Below are positions 6,420-14,044 of a DNA stretch of 18,125 nucleotides, one piece after another. The notes below the pieces were generated by a model. The model worked only from the letters and a program-made list of their open reading frames with translations. It was not told where the DNA came from and did no database searches. Positions within the stretch are counted from its first letter, which is position 1. The number at the start of each line of letters is the position of its first letter. Origin of the DNA: an uncultured Bacteroidota bacterium (GTDB lineage Bacteria; Bacteroidota; Bacteroidia; 2-12-FULL-35-15); contig CAIRRW010000369.1 of the NCBI GenBank assembly GCA_903881065.1, positions 1-18,125 on the forward strand, written 5' to 3'. The position numbers and the translations under genes are program-made.

Positions 6420-7961
6420 ATGATTTATATTGGAACAAAAGAATTAACGATTGAAGATTTTAAGAGTATTTTATTTTCAAGAGAGAAAATAGATTTAGAT
6501 GAAAAAGCACTTAATAAAGTAAAAGAAAGCCATGAATTCCTGAAAGTATTCTCCAAAGACAAACTTATTTATGGTATTAATACTGGTTTTGGACCGATGG
6601 CTCAATATAAAATTAGTAATGAAAACCAAATTGATTTACAATATAATTTAATACGAAGTCATTGTGCTGGTGCAGGAAAACGATTACCTGACATTGAAGT
6701 AAAGTCGGCAATGATTTGCAGATTAAATTCGCTTATGCAAGGCTTTTCAGGTGTTCACCCTGAAGTCGTAATTTTATTGAAAGACCTAATAAACAAGGAT
6801 GTTTATCCTCAAATATTTGAACACGGAGGTGTTGGCGCAAGTGGAGATTTGGTACAATTAGCGCACCTTGCACTAAATCTAATAGGAGAAGGTGAAGTAA
6901 CTTTCAAAGGCGAATTAAGAGCCACTGCTGATGTATTTAGAGAATTAGGATTAAAACCTATCAAAATACATTTACGCGAAGGATTGGCATTAATTAACGG
7001 TACTAGTATTATGACTGGCATTTCGATGGTTAATCTTTCTCAAGCTAAAAATATAGTTAACTGGAGCCTATCAGCATCAATGATGATAATTGAATTGGTT
7101 GAATCATATAGTGACCACTTCTCCAAAGAACTGAATAAAGTGAAACCTCATGTTGGTCAGCGGAACATTGCTAATGCAATGGATAAATCGATGAAAGACA
7201 GTAAACTTATTCGCAAAAGGGAGGAACATCTTTTCAATAAAGATACAACTGCAGTTGAAGTATTTAAAGATAAGGTTCAGGAATATTATTCTATTCGTTG
7301 CGTGCCTCAAATATTAGGACCAGTATGGGATACTATAAATTACACTCAAACGGTTATTCAAAACGAAGTGAATAGTGTAAATGACAACCCGATTATCGAT
7401 AAAGAAAATAATAATGTTTTTCATGGCGGGAATTTCCATGGAGATTATGTAGCATTGGAAATGGACAAGTTAAAGATTGCAATTACAAAACTATCTATGC
7501 TCGCAGAAAGGCAAATTAACTTCTTAATGAATGACAAATTAAATGGAAAACTTCCACCGTTTGTGAATCTTGGGAAACTTGGTTTAAATCTTGGGATGCA
7601 AGCTGCTCAATTTACAGCAACGTCGACTACTGCAGAAAACCAAATGCTTTCAAACCCAATGTATATTCACAGTATACCGAACAATAACGATAATCAGGAT
7701 GTAGTTTCTATGGGAACTAATGCTGCCCTTATCACTAGTAAGGTTATTGAAAATACATATCAGATATTAGCAATTGAGTTGTTAAGTATTGTTCAAGCAA
7801 TTGATGCATTAAATTATGAGAGGAAATTATCAACTACCTCTCAGAATTTATATAAACAGATACGCTTTATTAAAGAACGATTTGAAAATGACAGTATTTT
7901 ATATAAAGATTTAGAGAAAATAAAAATATACTTACAGGAAAACAATCCAAATATTATTTAA
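6420..7961 (+). CDS. Aromatic amino acid ammonia-lyase, probably tyrosine ammonia-lyase
   Basis: A 513-residue member of the HAL/PAL/TAL family. The Ala140-Ser141-Gly142 tripeptide in GGVGASGDL cyclises to the MIO electrophile. YGINTGFGPM (51-60) supplies the catalytic Tyr, and NNNDNQD (421-427) is also present. It most likely removes ammonia from tyrosine to give 4-coumarate, the aryl starter of flexirubin-type pigments. The evidence is context (next to a ketoreductase, ketosynthase and ACP; no hutU/hutI) and strong recalled resemblance to the Flavobacterium johnsoniae tyrosine ammonia-lyase, including its NLIRSH and HSIPNNNDNQD segments. The substrate-selectivity pair is Ser80-His81, as in histidine ammonia-lyases, so motif reading alone would suggest HutH. 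It is the first gene of the operon, and the stop lies two bases before the next start. Confidence 0.85.
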   Translation: MIYIGTKELTIEDFKSILFSREKIDLDEKALNKVKESHEFLKVFSKDKLIYGINTGFGPMAQYKISNENQIDLQYNLIRSHCAGAGKRLPDIEVKSAMICRLNSLMQGFSGVHPEVVILLKDLINKDVYPQIFEHGGVGASGDLVQLAHLALNLIGEGEVTFKGELRATADVFRELGLKPIKIHLREGLALINGTSIMTGISMVNLSQAKNIVNWSLSASMMIIELVESYSDHFSKELNKVKPHVGQRNIANAMDKSMKDSKLIRKREEHLFNKDTTAVEVFKDKVQEYYSIRCVPQILGPVWDTINYTQTVIQNEVNSVNDNPIIDKENNNVFHGGNFHGDYVALEMDKLKIAITKLSMLAERQINFLMNDKLNGKLPPFVNLGKLGLNLGMQAAQFTATSTTAENQMLSNPMYIHSIPNNNDNQDVVSMGTNAALITSKVIENTYQILAIELLSIVQAIDALNYERKLSTTSQNLYKQIRFIKERFENDSILYKDLEKIKIYLQENNPNII

Positions 7962-7963
7962 AA

Positions 7964-8692
7964 ATGAAATACGCACTAGTAACAGGAGGCTCAAGAGGAA
8001 TAGGTCGCGCAATATGTGTGAAACTGGCAGAAATGGGGTATTATATTATAATTAATTACGCATCAAAAGCAGATGAAGCAGAAAAAACGCTTTTATCTGT
8101 ACGAGAAAAAGGTAGTGATGGAGAAATAATGAAATTTAATGTAGGAGATCAAGCAGAAGTGGAAGCTACATTAGGTGTATGGCTTGAAAAAAATGCAGAT
8201 AAGAGTATTGAAATATTGGTAAATAACGCGGGCATAAAAAAAGATCAGTTACTTATGTGGATGAGTAATGAAGAATGGAACTCGGTATTGAATGTTAATC
8301 TTGGCGGATTTTTTAATGTTACACGATTAATTGTAAAAGGCATGCTAGTTAAGAAATATGGTCGTATTGTAAATGTAGTCTCATTATCAGGCCTAAAAGG
8401 CTTACCTGGTCAGACAAATTATTCCGCCTCCAAAGCTGGTGTTATTGGCGCAACTAAAGCCTTATCACAAGAAGTAGGGAGAAGAGGAATTACAGTAAAT
8501 GCGGTTGCTCCTGGATTCATAAAAACTGATATGACGGAAGGATTTAACGAGAAGGACTTTAAACAATTAATACCCATGGCACGCTTCGGAACATCTGAAG
8601 AGGTTGCAGAAGCGGTAGGTTTCTTGGCATCTGAGAAAGCATCTTATATTACAGGGCAAGTTTTATCGGTAAATGGGGGGCTATATAGTTAA
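7964..8692 (+). CDS. 3-oxoacyl-ACP reductase (FabG-like SDR)
   Basis: A 242-residue short-chain dehydrogenase/reductase that would reduce the beta-keto group of an ACP-bound chain with NADPH. Landmarks are TGGSRGIG (7-14, cofactor binding), NNAG (87-90) and a catalytic set of Asn112, Ser140, Tyr153 and Lys157 in NYSASK. The C-terminal ITGQVLSVNGG is typical of FabG. Only two bases separate it from the ammonia-lyase stop, implying co-transcription and probable translational coupling. Placement between a coumarate-forming enzyme and a ketosynthase/ACP pair suggests a pathway-dedicated ketoreductase rather than the housekeeping FabG; that role is inference. Confidence 0.9.
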   Translation: MKYALVTGGSRGIGRAICVKLAEMGYYIIINYASKADEAEKTLLSVREKGSDGEIMKFNVGDQAEVEATLGVWLEKNADKSIEILVNNAGIKKDQLLMWMSNEEWNSVLNVNLGGFFNVTRLIVKGMLVKKYGRIVNVVSLSGLKGLPGQTNYSASKAGVIGATKALSQEVGRRGITVNAVAPGFIKTDMTEGFNEKDFKQLIPMARFGTSEEVAEAVGFLASEKASYITGQVLSVNGGLYS

Positions 8693-8726
8693 CTAATAAT
8701 TCAATATTTGTTTCAACCATTAGTAA

Positions 8727-8748
8727 TTTGTGTTATCTGTAACACAAA
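8727..8748. promoter_or_regulatory. Perfect 9-bp inverted repeat upstream of the ketosynthase promoter
   Basis: TTTGTGTTA (8727-8735), loop TCTG, TAACACAAA (8740-8748). No T tract follows on either strand, so it does not look like an intrinsic terminator. Its centre is about 65 bp upstream of the predicted ketosynthase transcription start, a typical activator-site position. TGTG and CACA half-sites recall CRP/FNR-type operators, but the spacing (10 bp) differs from theirs. Confidence 0.45.
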
Positions 8749-8771
8749 AATCTGAAAACGAAATCAGATTT
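8748..8771. promoter_or_regulatory. Perfect 8-bp inverted repeat overlapping the -33 element
   Basis: AAATCTGA (8748-8755) and TCAGATTT (8764-8771) pair around an 8-nt spacer. It abuts the preceding inverted repeat and runs into the TTTG -33 element at 8769-8772, where a repressor would block RNA polymerase. It may also fold as the second of two adjacent hairpins in the read-through transcript. Confidence 0.4.
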
Positions 8772-8798
8772 GCACTTTGAAAATTAATTTTATATTTG
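8769..8798 (+). promoter_or_regulatory. Internal promoter for the ketosynthase-ACP-acyltransferase genes
   Basis: TTTG at 8769-8772 and TATATTTG at 8791-8798 match the Bacteroidota -33/-7 consensus with an 18-bp spacer. Transcription would start near 8804, about 16 nt before the ketosynthase ATG at 8820. This gives the last three genes of the block their own promoter. Confidence 0.6.
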
Positions 8799-8819
8799 TC
8801 ATCTTTAAGTTAATCAAGA

Positions 8820-10043
8820 ATGAACAATAGAGTAGTAATAACAGGAATGGGAATTTGGAGTTGCCTTGGGAATAACCTTGATGAGGTAAAGGAATCCTTA
8901 TATAATGGCAAATCAGGTATTGGGATGGATGCTGAACGGAAGCTTTGGGGGTACCGTTCAGGTTTAACAGGTATTGTTGAGAAACCACAATTGAAAGGAA
9001 TTCTTGATAGAAGGGCAAGAATCGGTTTGTCAGAAGAAGCAGAATATGCATATATGGCTACATTAGAAGCTATGAAAAACGCAAAAATGGAGATGGATTG
9101 GGTAGAAAAAAATGAGGTTGGTATTTTATATGGAAATGATAGTTCAGCAAAAGCGGTTAGTGAAGCTATTGATACAATTCGATTAAAAAAAGACACTACC
9201 TTATTAGGATCAGGATCCATTTTCCAATCTATGAATTGTACAGTTACAATGAATCTTTCCACGATTTTTAAACTGAAGGGAATAAATTTCACTATAAGTG
9301 CTGCTTGTGCTTCAGGGTCGCATTCAATTGGACTAGGGTATTTGATGATTAAATGGGGATTGCAAAAACATATTATTTGTGGAGGAGCGCAGGAGGTAAA
9401 TCCTTTTGCTTTTGGAAGTTTTGATGGATTGAGCGCCTTTTCTATTAGAGAAAGCGAGCCCAAAAAGGCTTCCCGTCCATTTGACAAAAGCCGCGATGGA
9501 CTTATTCCCAGTGGTGGTGCAGCAACATTAATTCTGGAAAGTTATGAAAGTGCTATTGAACGTGGTGCTCCGATTCTCGCCGAAGTAGTAGGTTACGGAT
9601 TTTCATCTAATGGCGAACATATTTCTAATTCTAATGTTGATGGACAAATACGTTCTCTTAACATGGCTTTAAATGATGCAAATATCAAACCTAAAGAAGT
9701 AGATTATATTAATGCTCACGCTACTTCGACACCAGGAGGTGATTATACTGAAGCACAGGCAATAGATTCCGTTTTTTCTGGTTGCAATACAATGGTAAGT
9801 TCTACTAAGTCGATGACAGGACACGAATGCTGGATGGCAGGCGCAAGCGAAATAGTTTATTCTACTTTAATGATGCAGAATAGTTTTGTAGCTCCAAACA
9901 TTAACTTTGAAGAGGGAGATGAGGCCTCCTCAAAATTAAATATTATTAATAAAACTACAGAGAAGAATATTGATGTATTTTTGTCGAATTCCTTCGGGTT
10001 TGGAGGCACAAATTCATCCTTGATAATAAAGAAGATTAAATAA
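8820..10043 (+). CDS. Beta-ketoacyl-ACP synthase, FabB-like
   Basis: A 407-residue decarboxylating ketosynthase that condenses malonyl-ACP with an acyl or aryl-acyl thioester. The Cys-His-His set is Cys163 (AACASGSHS), His300 (NAHATSTPGGD) and His335 (MTGHECWMAG), with Lys330 ahead of the second His. Length, these positions and the C-terminal block (APNIN, SNSFGFGGTN) match E. coli FabB (C163, H298, H333, 406 aa) better than FabF. Two features are unusual: the glycine-alanine-rich stretch after the second histidine is ECWMAGASE, and the usual NAHGT is NAHAT. These place it as a specialised ketosynthase, plausibly the chain-extending enzyme of a flexirubin/aryl-polyene assembly line. It is not a KS-alpha/chain-length-factor pair; no second ketosynthase follows. 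Confidence 0.88.
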   Translation: MNNRVVITGMGIWSCLGNNLDEVKESLYNGKSGIGMDAERKLWGYRSGLTGIVEKPQLKGILDRRARIGLSEEAEYAYMATLEAMKNAKMEMDWVEKNEVGILYGNDSSAKAVSEAIDTIRLKKDTTLLGSGSIFQSMNCTVTMNLSTIFKLKGINFTISAACASGSHSIGLGYLMIKWGLQKHIICGGAQEVNPFAFGSFDGLSAFSIRESEPKKASRPFDKSRDGLIPSGGAATLILESYESAIERGAPILAEVVGYGFSSNGEHISNSNVDGQIRSLNMALNDANIKPKEVDYINAHATSTPGGDYTEAQAIDSVFSGCNTMVSSTKSMTGHECWMAGASEIVYSTLMMQNSFVAPNINFEEGDEASSKLNIINKTTEKNIDVFLSNSFGFGGTNSSLIIKKIK

Positions 10044-10068
10044 ACAAAACCAATAACCAAAATAAAAA

Positions 10069-10329
10069 ATGACACACGAAGAAATCATAGGAAAGATCAA
10101 TGAGTTTTTAGTTGAGGAATTTGAAGTTGATGCTGCGAAGATTCAACCTTATGCTAATTTACGCGAAACACTTGAATTAGATAGTTTGGATTATGTTGAT
10201 TTAGTTGTAATAATTGAAAGTAATTTCGGTTTTAAAGTAGTTGCGGAAGATTTTATTGATATCCAGACTTTTCAAAATTTTTATGATTATGTTAATCGCA
10301 AAGTTGAAGAAAAAAAAGCTTCTGTTTAA
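10069..10329 (+). CDS. Acyl carrier protein
   Basis: An 86-residue acidic ACP. The phosphopantetheine attachment site is Ser39 in LDSLDYVDL (D38-S39-L40), followed by the recognition-helix pattern of hydrophobic and acidic residues. It carries the growing chain between the ketosynthase and ketoreductase in the cytoplasm. It lies 25 bp after the ketosynthase and 22 bp before the acyltransferase, so it is surely in one transcript with them. The linked pathway genes suggest a dedicated ACP rather than the housekeeping AcpP, which normally sits beside fabF. Confidence 0.93.
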   Translation: MTHEEIIGKINEFLVEEFEVDAAKIQPYANLRETLELDSLDYVDLVVIIESNFGFKVVAEDFIDIQTFQNFYDYVNRKVEEKKASV

Positions 10330-10351
10330 TATCCCCATTTATTTTCATTAA

Positions 10352-11260
10352 ATGTCTGCCAAGTGGGAAGGGAAATCCAGAGGAACTGTTCTAGGGCATA
10401 AAATATTCGTTTTTATTCTTAATCATTTAGGGCTAAAACTTGCATACATAGTATTAAGGTTTGTAGCCGTTTATTATTTCCTGTTTGCCCGTAAATCGAA
10501 TAAAAATATCTACTTCTTTTTTCACGATGTATTAAAATACAAACGTACCACTTCCTACTTAAAAATATATAAAAACTATTATATTTTCGGACAAACGATT
10601 TTAGATAAAGTCGCATTACTTGCTGGAGTAAAAACCAAATTCACAATTAACCACGAGGGAGGTAAAAATCTTGATAAGATCGCAGCAATGGGTAAAGGAG
10701 GCATATTAGTAAGTGCTCATATAGGAAACTGGGAAATAGCAGGCCAATTACTCAACCGACTAGAAACTACATTTAATATCCTGATGTATGAAAATGAACG
10801 GGCAAATTTGAAAGAATATTTGGAGAAGGTTGAGAAGAAAAAGAATGTAAAAATCATAGCTATAAAAGACGGGGAAATGGGGCATTTAATTGAACTACAT
10901 AATGCTTTTAGCAATAACGAATTGGTTGTAATGCATGGTGACCGATTTCGTGAAAAAGCTATAACTACAGAAGCTAAATTTCTTGGCAAAACTGCCATTT
11001 TCCCAGCAGGCCCTTTTATTATGGCAGCTAAGTTTGGTGTTCCAATTTCTGTTGTGTTTGCAGTAAAAGAAACTAACACACATTATCATTTCTTTGCCAC
11101 CGACCCTATAGAGGTAAAGCGCACAAGAACAGAGGAACAAACCAATGCAGCTGTAAAAGAATTATTAGAAAAATACATTTCAGAGTTTGAAAAAATGGTT
11201 TATCGCTATCCAGAGCAATGGTTCAACTACTATGCATTTTGGAAAGAACAAGCAAGTTAA
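10352..11260 (+). CDS. LpxL/HtrB-like lysophospholipid acyltransferase family protein
   Basis: A 302-residue membrane-associated acyltransferase. The N-terminal region (about 15-48) is hydrophobic and probably anchors it in the inner membrane. The catalytic HX4(D/E) motif is His123-Ile-Gly-Asn-Trp-Glu128, the Glu form seen in lipid A secondary acyltransferases of the LpxL family, and MHGDRFRE near 194-201 is a second family landmark. It could use an acyl- or aryl-polyenoyl-ACP as donor, consistent with the ACP gene 22 bp upstream. Flexirubin and aryl-polyene clusters commonly carry such an acyltransferase, so transfer of the pigment chain to a lipid or other acceptor is the favoured inference over lipid A acylation, but the acceptor is unknown. 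It is the last gene of the block. Confidence 0.87.
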   Translation: MSAKWEGKSRGTVLGHKIFVFILNHLGLKLAYIVLRFVAVYYFLFARKSNKNIYFFFHDVLKYKRTTSYLKIYKNYYIFGQTILDKVALLAGVKTKFTINHEGGKNLDKIAAMGKGGILVSAHIGNWEIAGQLLNRLETTFNILMYENERANLKEYLEKVEKKKNVKIIAIKDGEMGHLIELHNAFSNNELVVMHGDRFREKAITTEAKFLGKTAIFPAGPFIMAAKFGVPISVVFAVKETNTHYHFFATDPIEVKRTRTEEQTNAAVKELLEKYISEFEKMVYRYPEQWFNYYAFWKEQAS

Positions 11261-11322
11261 AAATTACTTCAATTCATTTTTTATTAATAATAGCAAGAAA
11301 ATCTCTAGCAGTTATTAAAACC

Positions 11323-11372
11323 CAATTAAACTGAATTTTCTTATTTAGTACTTGTTTACCCTGGTTTAATTG
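11323..11372. repeat. 9-bp inverted repeat in the gap after the acyltransferase
   Basis: CAATTAAAC (11323-11331) and GTTTAATTG (11364-11372) are perfect reverse complements with a 32-nt spacer. There is no T tract. It lies in the 218-bp gap before the outer-membrane receptor gene; the gap otherwise shows no convincing promoter or terminator. In such AT-rich DNA this could be chance. Confidence 0.3.
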
Positions 11373-11478
11373 ACGAAGAATTTACTTTCATCTCATATTT
11401 CACATTCTTTAATATTAAACCCATATCGGCCTCAATTTTTATCAATACTTTTACCAACATTCGTAAATTAAAATTCTA

Positions 11479-13995
11479 ATGTCCTTAATACTATTTAAAA
11501 ATAACTCTGCTTGCCTAAAAAACATTCTGATAATTACTATATCAGTTATTTTCTCTTTATCTATCAACGCACAGCGACCTGATTTCATAGCACCTGGCAA
11601 TATCAATGGCAGAATAGTAGATTCGATTACTCACCAACCAATCGAATATGCTTCAATAAGTTTATTAACTCAAGCTGATGATAAAGTAGTAAACGGAGCC
11701 ACCACCAATGACAAAGGACTTTTTGAACTTACCGGTATACAGGATGGAACCTATAAAATGCAGGTATATTTTATTGGGTATAAAACCGGAACAAAAACTA
11801 ATATCATAATTGGAAAGGAGAACCCAAAGGTTATTATCGGCGATTTAAAATTGATTAGCTCTACAGCGAAACTAAAGGAAGTCGAAGTAATAGCTGAGAA
11901 AGGATTGATTGAGAACAAGATTGATAAGATGGTATATAATGCCGAAAAAGATGTTACTTCCCAGGGTGGAGTGGCATCGGATATGCTTCGCAAGATTCCG
12001 CAGATATCTGTCGACGTTGATGGAAATGTGGAACTGCAGGGAAATTCGAACATACGGTTTTTGATTAATGGCAAACCATCTACGCTCTTTGGAAACAATA
12101 TAGCTGACGTATTGCAGGCCATTCCTGCAAATCAGATACAGAGTATAGAAGTAATTACAAGTCCAGGTGCGCGATACGATGCAGAAGGGACAGGAGGAAT
12201 CATCAATATTATTCTAAAAAAAGTAACCGCACAAGGTATCAATGGAAATCTTTCTCTCACAGGAAGTACCCGTAATCAAAGCGGATCATTCAATATCAAC
12301 GCGAGAAAGGGGAAAATTGGAGTGAATGCTTTTGTGAGCGGGAACAAACTACTTACTGCTCGCAGTATAACTGACATGAACAGAATTACTCAAAATACTG
12401 ATGTAAATCAAACCTCTACTTTTCTTCAGAATGGCTTCAGTGACTTTACTAGATATGGCTGTCAAGGTGGGCTTGGGCTTGACTGGGATATTTCACCAAA
12501 AGATAATTTCAATGCTTCCGGAAGTTGTAACTATTTTGGATTTGATGGGGATGGAAGCAGCACGCGACAAACAATTGTGAATGGTGCAGGAGGTAATATG
12601 TTATCAAACTATAGCGATGTAATCAACCCTTCAAATCATTTTCACAATTTGAATTTCGATTGGAATGCCACATACAAAAGAAAGTTCAAGAAGGAAGGAC
12701 AGGAGCTTGAACTTTCATATAATTCATCATACGGACAAAATAATAGCTATTATTTGCAGAAAGAAAATTATTTAAATACAGATACTTCCTACTCAGGAAA
12801 CCGTGGCAACAACCCTGTTTTAGAGAAGGAAACTAACATTGAACTTAATTACACACATCCACTACCAAAAGATGTTATCCTTGAAACAGGTTTAAAATCT
12901 GTGATAGAAAATGTTAACAGTAATTCGCAGCAATACTTTTTAAATACTTCTGACAACTTATTCTACGAAAATGTACCGCTTGCAACAACAATAAATCATA
13001 ACAGATATATCTATGCAGCATATATCTCCGCCACTTTTAAACTTTTTAAATGGCTTGATGTAAAAGCTGGATATCGGGATGAATACACCGAATCAAACGC
13101 CTACTTTTCTAATTCAAGCGTTATTACATTCAACCCTTATAACACAATGGTGCCATCCGCGATTATTGCACATACTTTCGAAAAGAATCAAACCTTTAAA
13201 ATAGGCTATTCACATCGCATTCAACGTCCCGATTATCATGACCTAAACCCATTTGTAAATACTGTGGATCCATATAATGTTCAAACTGGCAATCCGAATC
13301 TTCGCCCTGAAATAGGCGATAAAATTGAACTTACCTATACCAAAGGATTTAATAAAGGCTCGAATATTAATATTGTTTTCTTCTGGAGAGGAAATAAAGA
13401 CGACATCCAGTCCTTTGTGACGTACTATCCTAACTATCTAATAGGAGATAGTACTTATCACAATGTAGCAGTTACTACCCGAGAAAATGTGGGAAGAGAA
13501 GATAATTTCGGGATCAACATTTATGGTTCTGTACCTATTACATCAAAAATAAATGTTCGAGGTAATGTTTCGTTGTTTCAGCGTTACATAACTAACGGAA
13601 ACCTTGCAGGAAGCAACACTCAAGGTTTTAATTACCGAATAAACATGAATGCTACTTATGAAGTTTTGAGTACTTTAATAATTGAAGCTTTTGGGAATTT
13701 CAATTCTCCACGAACTAATGTGCAAGGCAAGGTGCCTTCATTTACCATTTACAGCTTTGCTGTTCGTAAGCAGTTCTTCAATAAAAAATTCAGTGTGGCT
13801 GTTACAACAACAAATCCATTCACAAAATATCTTAATCAAAAAACTGAATTGGATGGAAGTAATTTCACCTTATATACCGAACGCCAATTACCACTGCGTT
13901 CCGTCGGTATCAACCTTACTTACAAATTCGGAAAAATGGAATTCAGGCAGGAACGTAGAAGTGAGGAAGAAAATATGGGACCGATGGGTAATTAA
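11479..13995 (+). CDS. Outer-membrane beta-barrel, TonB-dependent-receptor-like protein
   Basis: An 838-residue outer-membrane protein. A signal peptide occupies residues 1-31 (hydrophobic NILIITISVIFSLSINA, then Q). Residues about 42-125 form a carboxypeptidase-regulatory-like beta-sandwich (GRIVDSITHQPIEYASI). Residues about 150-250 form a receptor plug, including RFLINGKPS, IQSIEVITSPGARYDAEGTGGIINIILKK in short segments. The rest, to 838, alternates aromatic strands as in the Bacteroidota-specific barrel family of TonB-type receptors; the tail GPMGN is common there. The substrate cannot be read from the sequence, there is no SusD partner gene, and polysaccharide uptake is therefore unlikely. 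Whether it serves export or uptake for the pigment block upstream is unknown; the 218-bp gap argues against tight coupling. Confidence 0.9.
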   Translation: MSLILFKNNSACLKNILIITISVIFSLSINAQRPDFIAPGNINGRIVDSITHQPIEYASISLLTQADDKVVNGATTNDKGLFELTGIQDGTYKMQVYFIGYKTGTKTNIIIGKENPKVIIGDLKLISSTAKLKEVEVIAEKGLIENKIDKMVYNAEKDVTSQGGVASDMLRKIPQISVDVDGNVELQGNSNIRFLINGKPSTLFGNNIADVLQAIPANQIQSIEVITSPGARYDAEGTGGIINIILKKVTAQGINGNLSLTGSTRNQSGSFNINARKGKIGVNAFVSGNKLLTARSITDMNRITQNTDVNQTSTFLQNGFSDFTRYGCQGGLGLDWDISPKDNFNASGSCNYFGFDGDGSSTRQTIVNGAGGNMLSNYSDVINPSNHFHNLNFDWNATYKRKFKKEGQELELSYNSSYGQNNSYYLQKENYLNTDTSYSGNRGNNPVLEKETNIELNYTHPLPKDVILETGLKSVIENVNSNSQQYFLNTSDNLFYENVPLATTINHNRYIYAAYISATFKLFKWLDVKAGYRDEYTESNAYFSNSSVITFNPYNTMVPSAIIAHTFEKNQTFKIGYSHRIQRPDYHDLNPFVNTVDPYNVQTGNPNLRPEIGDKIELTYTKGFNKGSNINIVFFWRGNKDDIQSFVTYYPNYLIGDSTYHNVAVTTRENVGREDNFGINIYGSVPITSKINVRGNVSLFQRYITNGNLAGSNTQGFNYRINMNATYEVLSTLIIEAFGNFNSPRTNVQGKVPSFTIYSFAVRKQFFNKKFSVAVTTTNPFTKYLNQKTELDGSNFTLYTERQLPLRSVGINLTYKFGKMEFRQERRSEEENMGPMGN

Positions 13996-14029
13996 ATTTT
14001 TGAGTGCCCTTTCTGTTTGACAAAATTAT

Positions 14030-14037
14030 TACATTTG
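14030..14037 (+). promoter_or_regulatory. Candidate -7 element directly before the MFS gene
   Basis: TACATTTG exactly matches TAnnTTTG. It ends only 7 bp before the ATG at 14045, so a transcript started here would have almost no leader. The -33 side is poor (TTTG occurs at 14016-14019 and 13999-14002, spacers 10 and 27 bp), so this is a weaker call than the promoters at 6328 and 8769. Confidence 0.3.
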
Positions 14038-14044
14038 TCTACTT

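Noticed and set aside
6420..7961. Histidine ammonia-lyase (hutH)
   Set aside because: Supported only by the Ser-His selectivity pair. No urocanase or imidazolonepropionase genes are nearby, and the overall sequence resembles Bacteroidota tyrosine ammonia-lyase in a polyketide-type operon.
8727..8748. Intrinsic terminator after the ketoreductase gene
   Set aside because: The stem is perfect but is followed by AATCTGAAAA, without the T run needed for rho-independent termination.
8810..9487. 225-codon open frame on the - strand opposite the ketosynthase
   Set aside because: It lies almost wholly inside a gene with all catalytic ketosynthase motifs, has low-complexity Ser/Pro/Phe-rich translation and no recognisable domain. 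It is a shadow of the real coding strand.
8820..10043. FabF-type (KAS II) ketosynthase
   Set aside because: Length, catalytic spacing and the APNIN...SNSFGFGGTN end match FabB (KAS I) better; the altered loop after His335 matches neither housekeeping type.
13682..14020. 112-codon + strand frame overlapping the end of the receptor gene
   Set aside because: Out of frame with a well-supported barrel, with no domain or signal. It would have to overlap the barrel's essential C-terminal strands.
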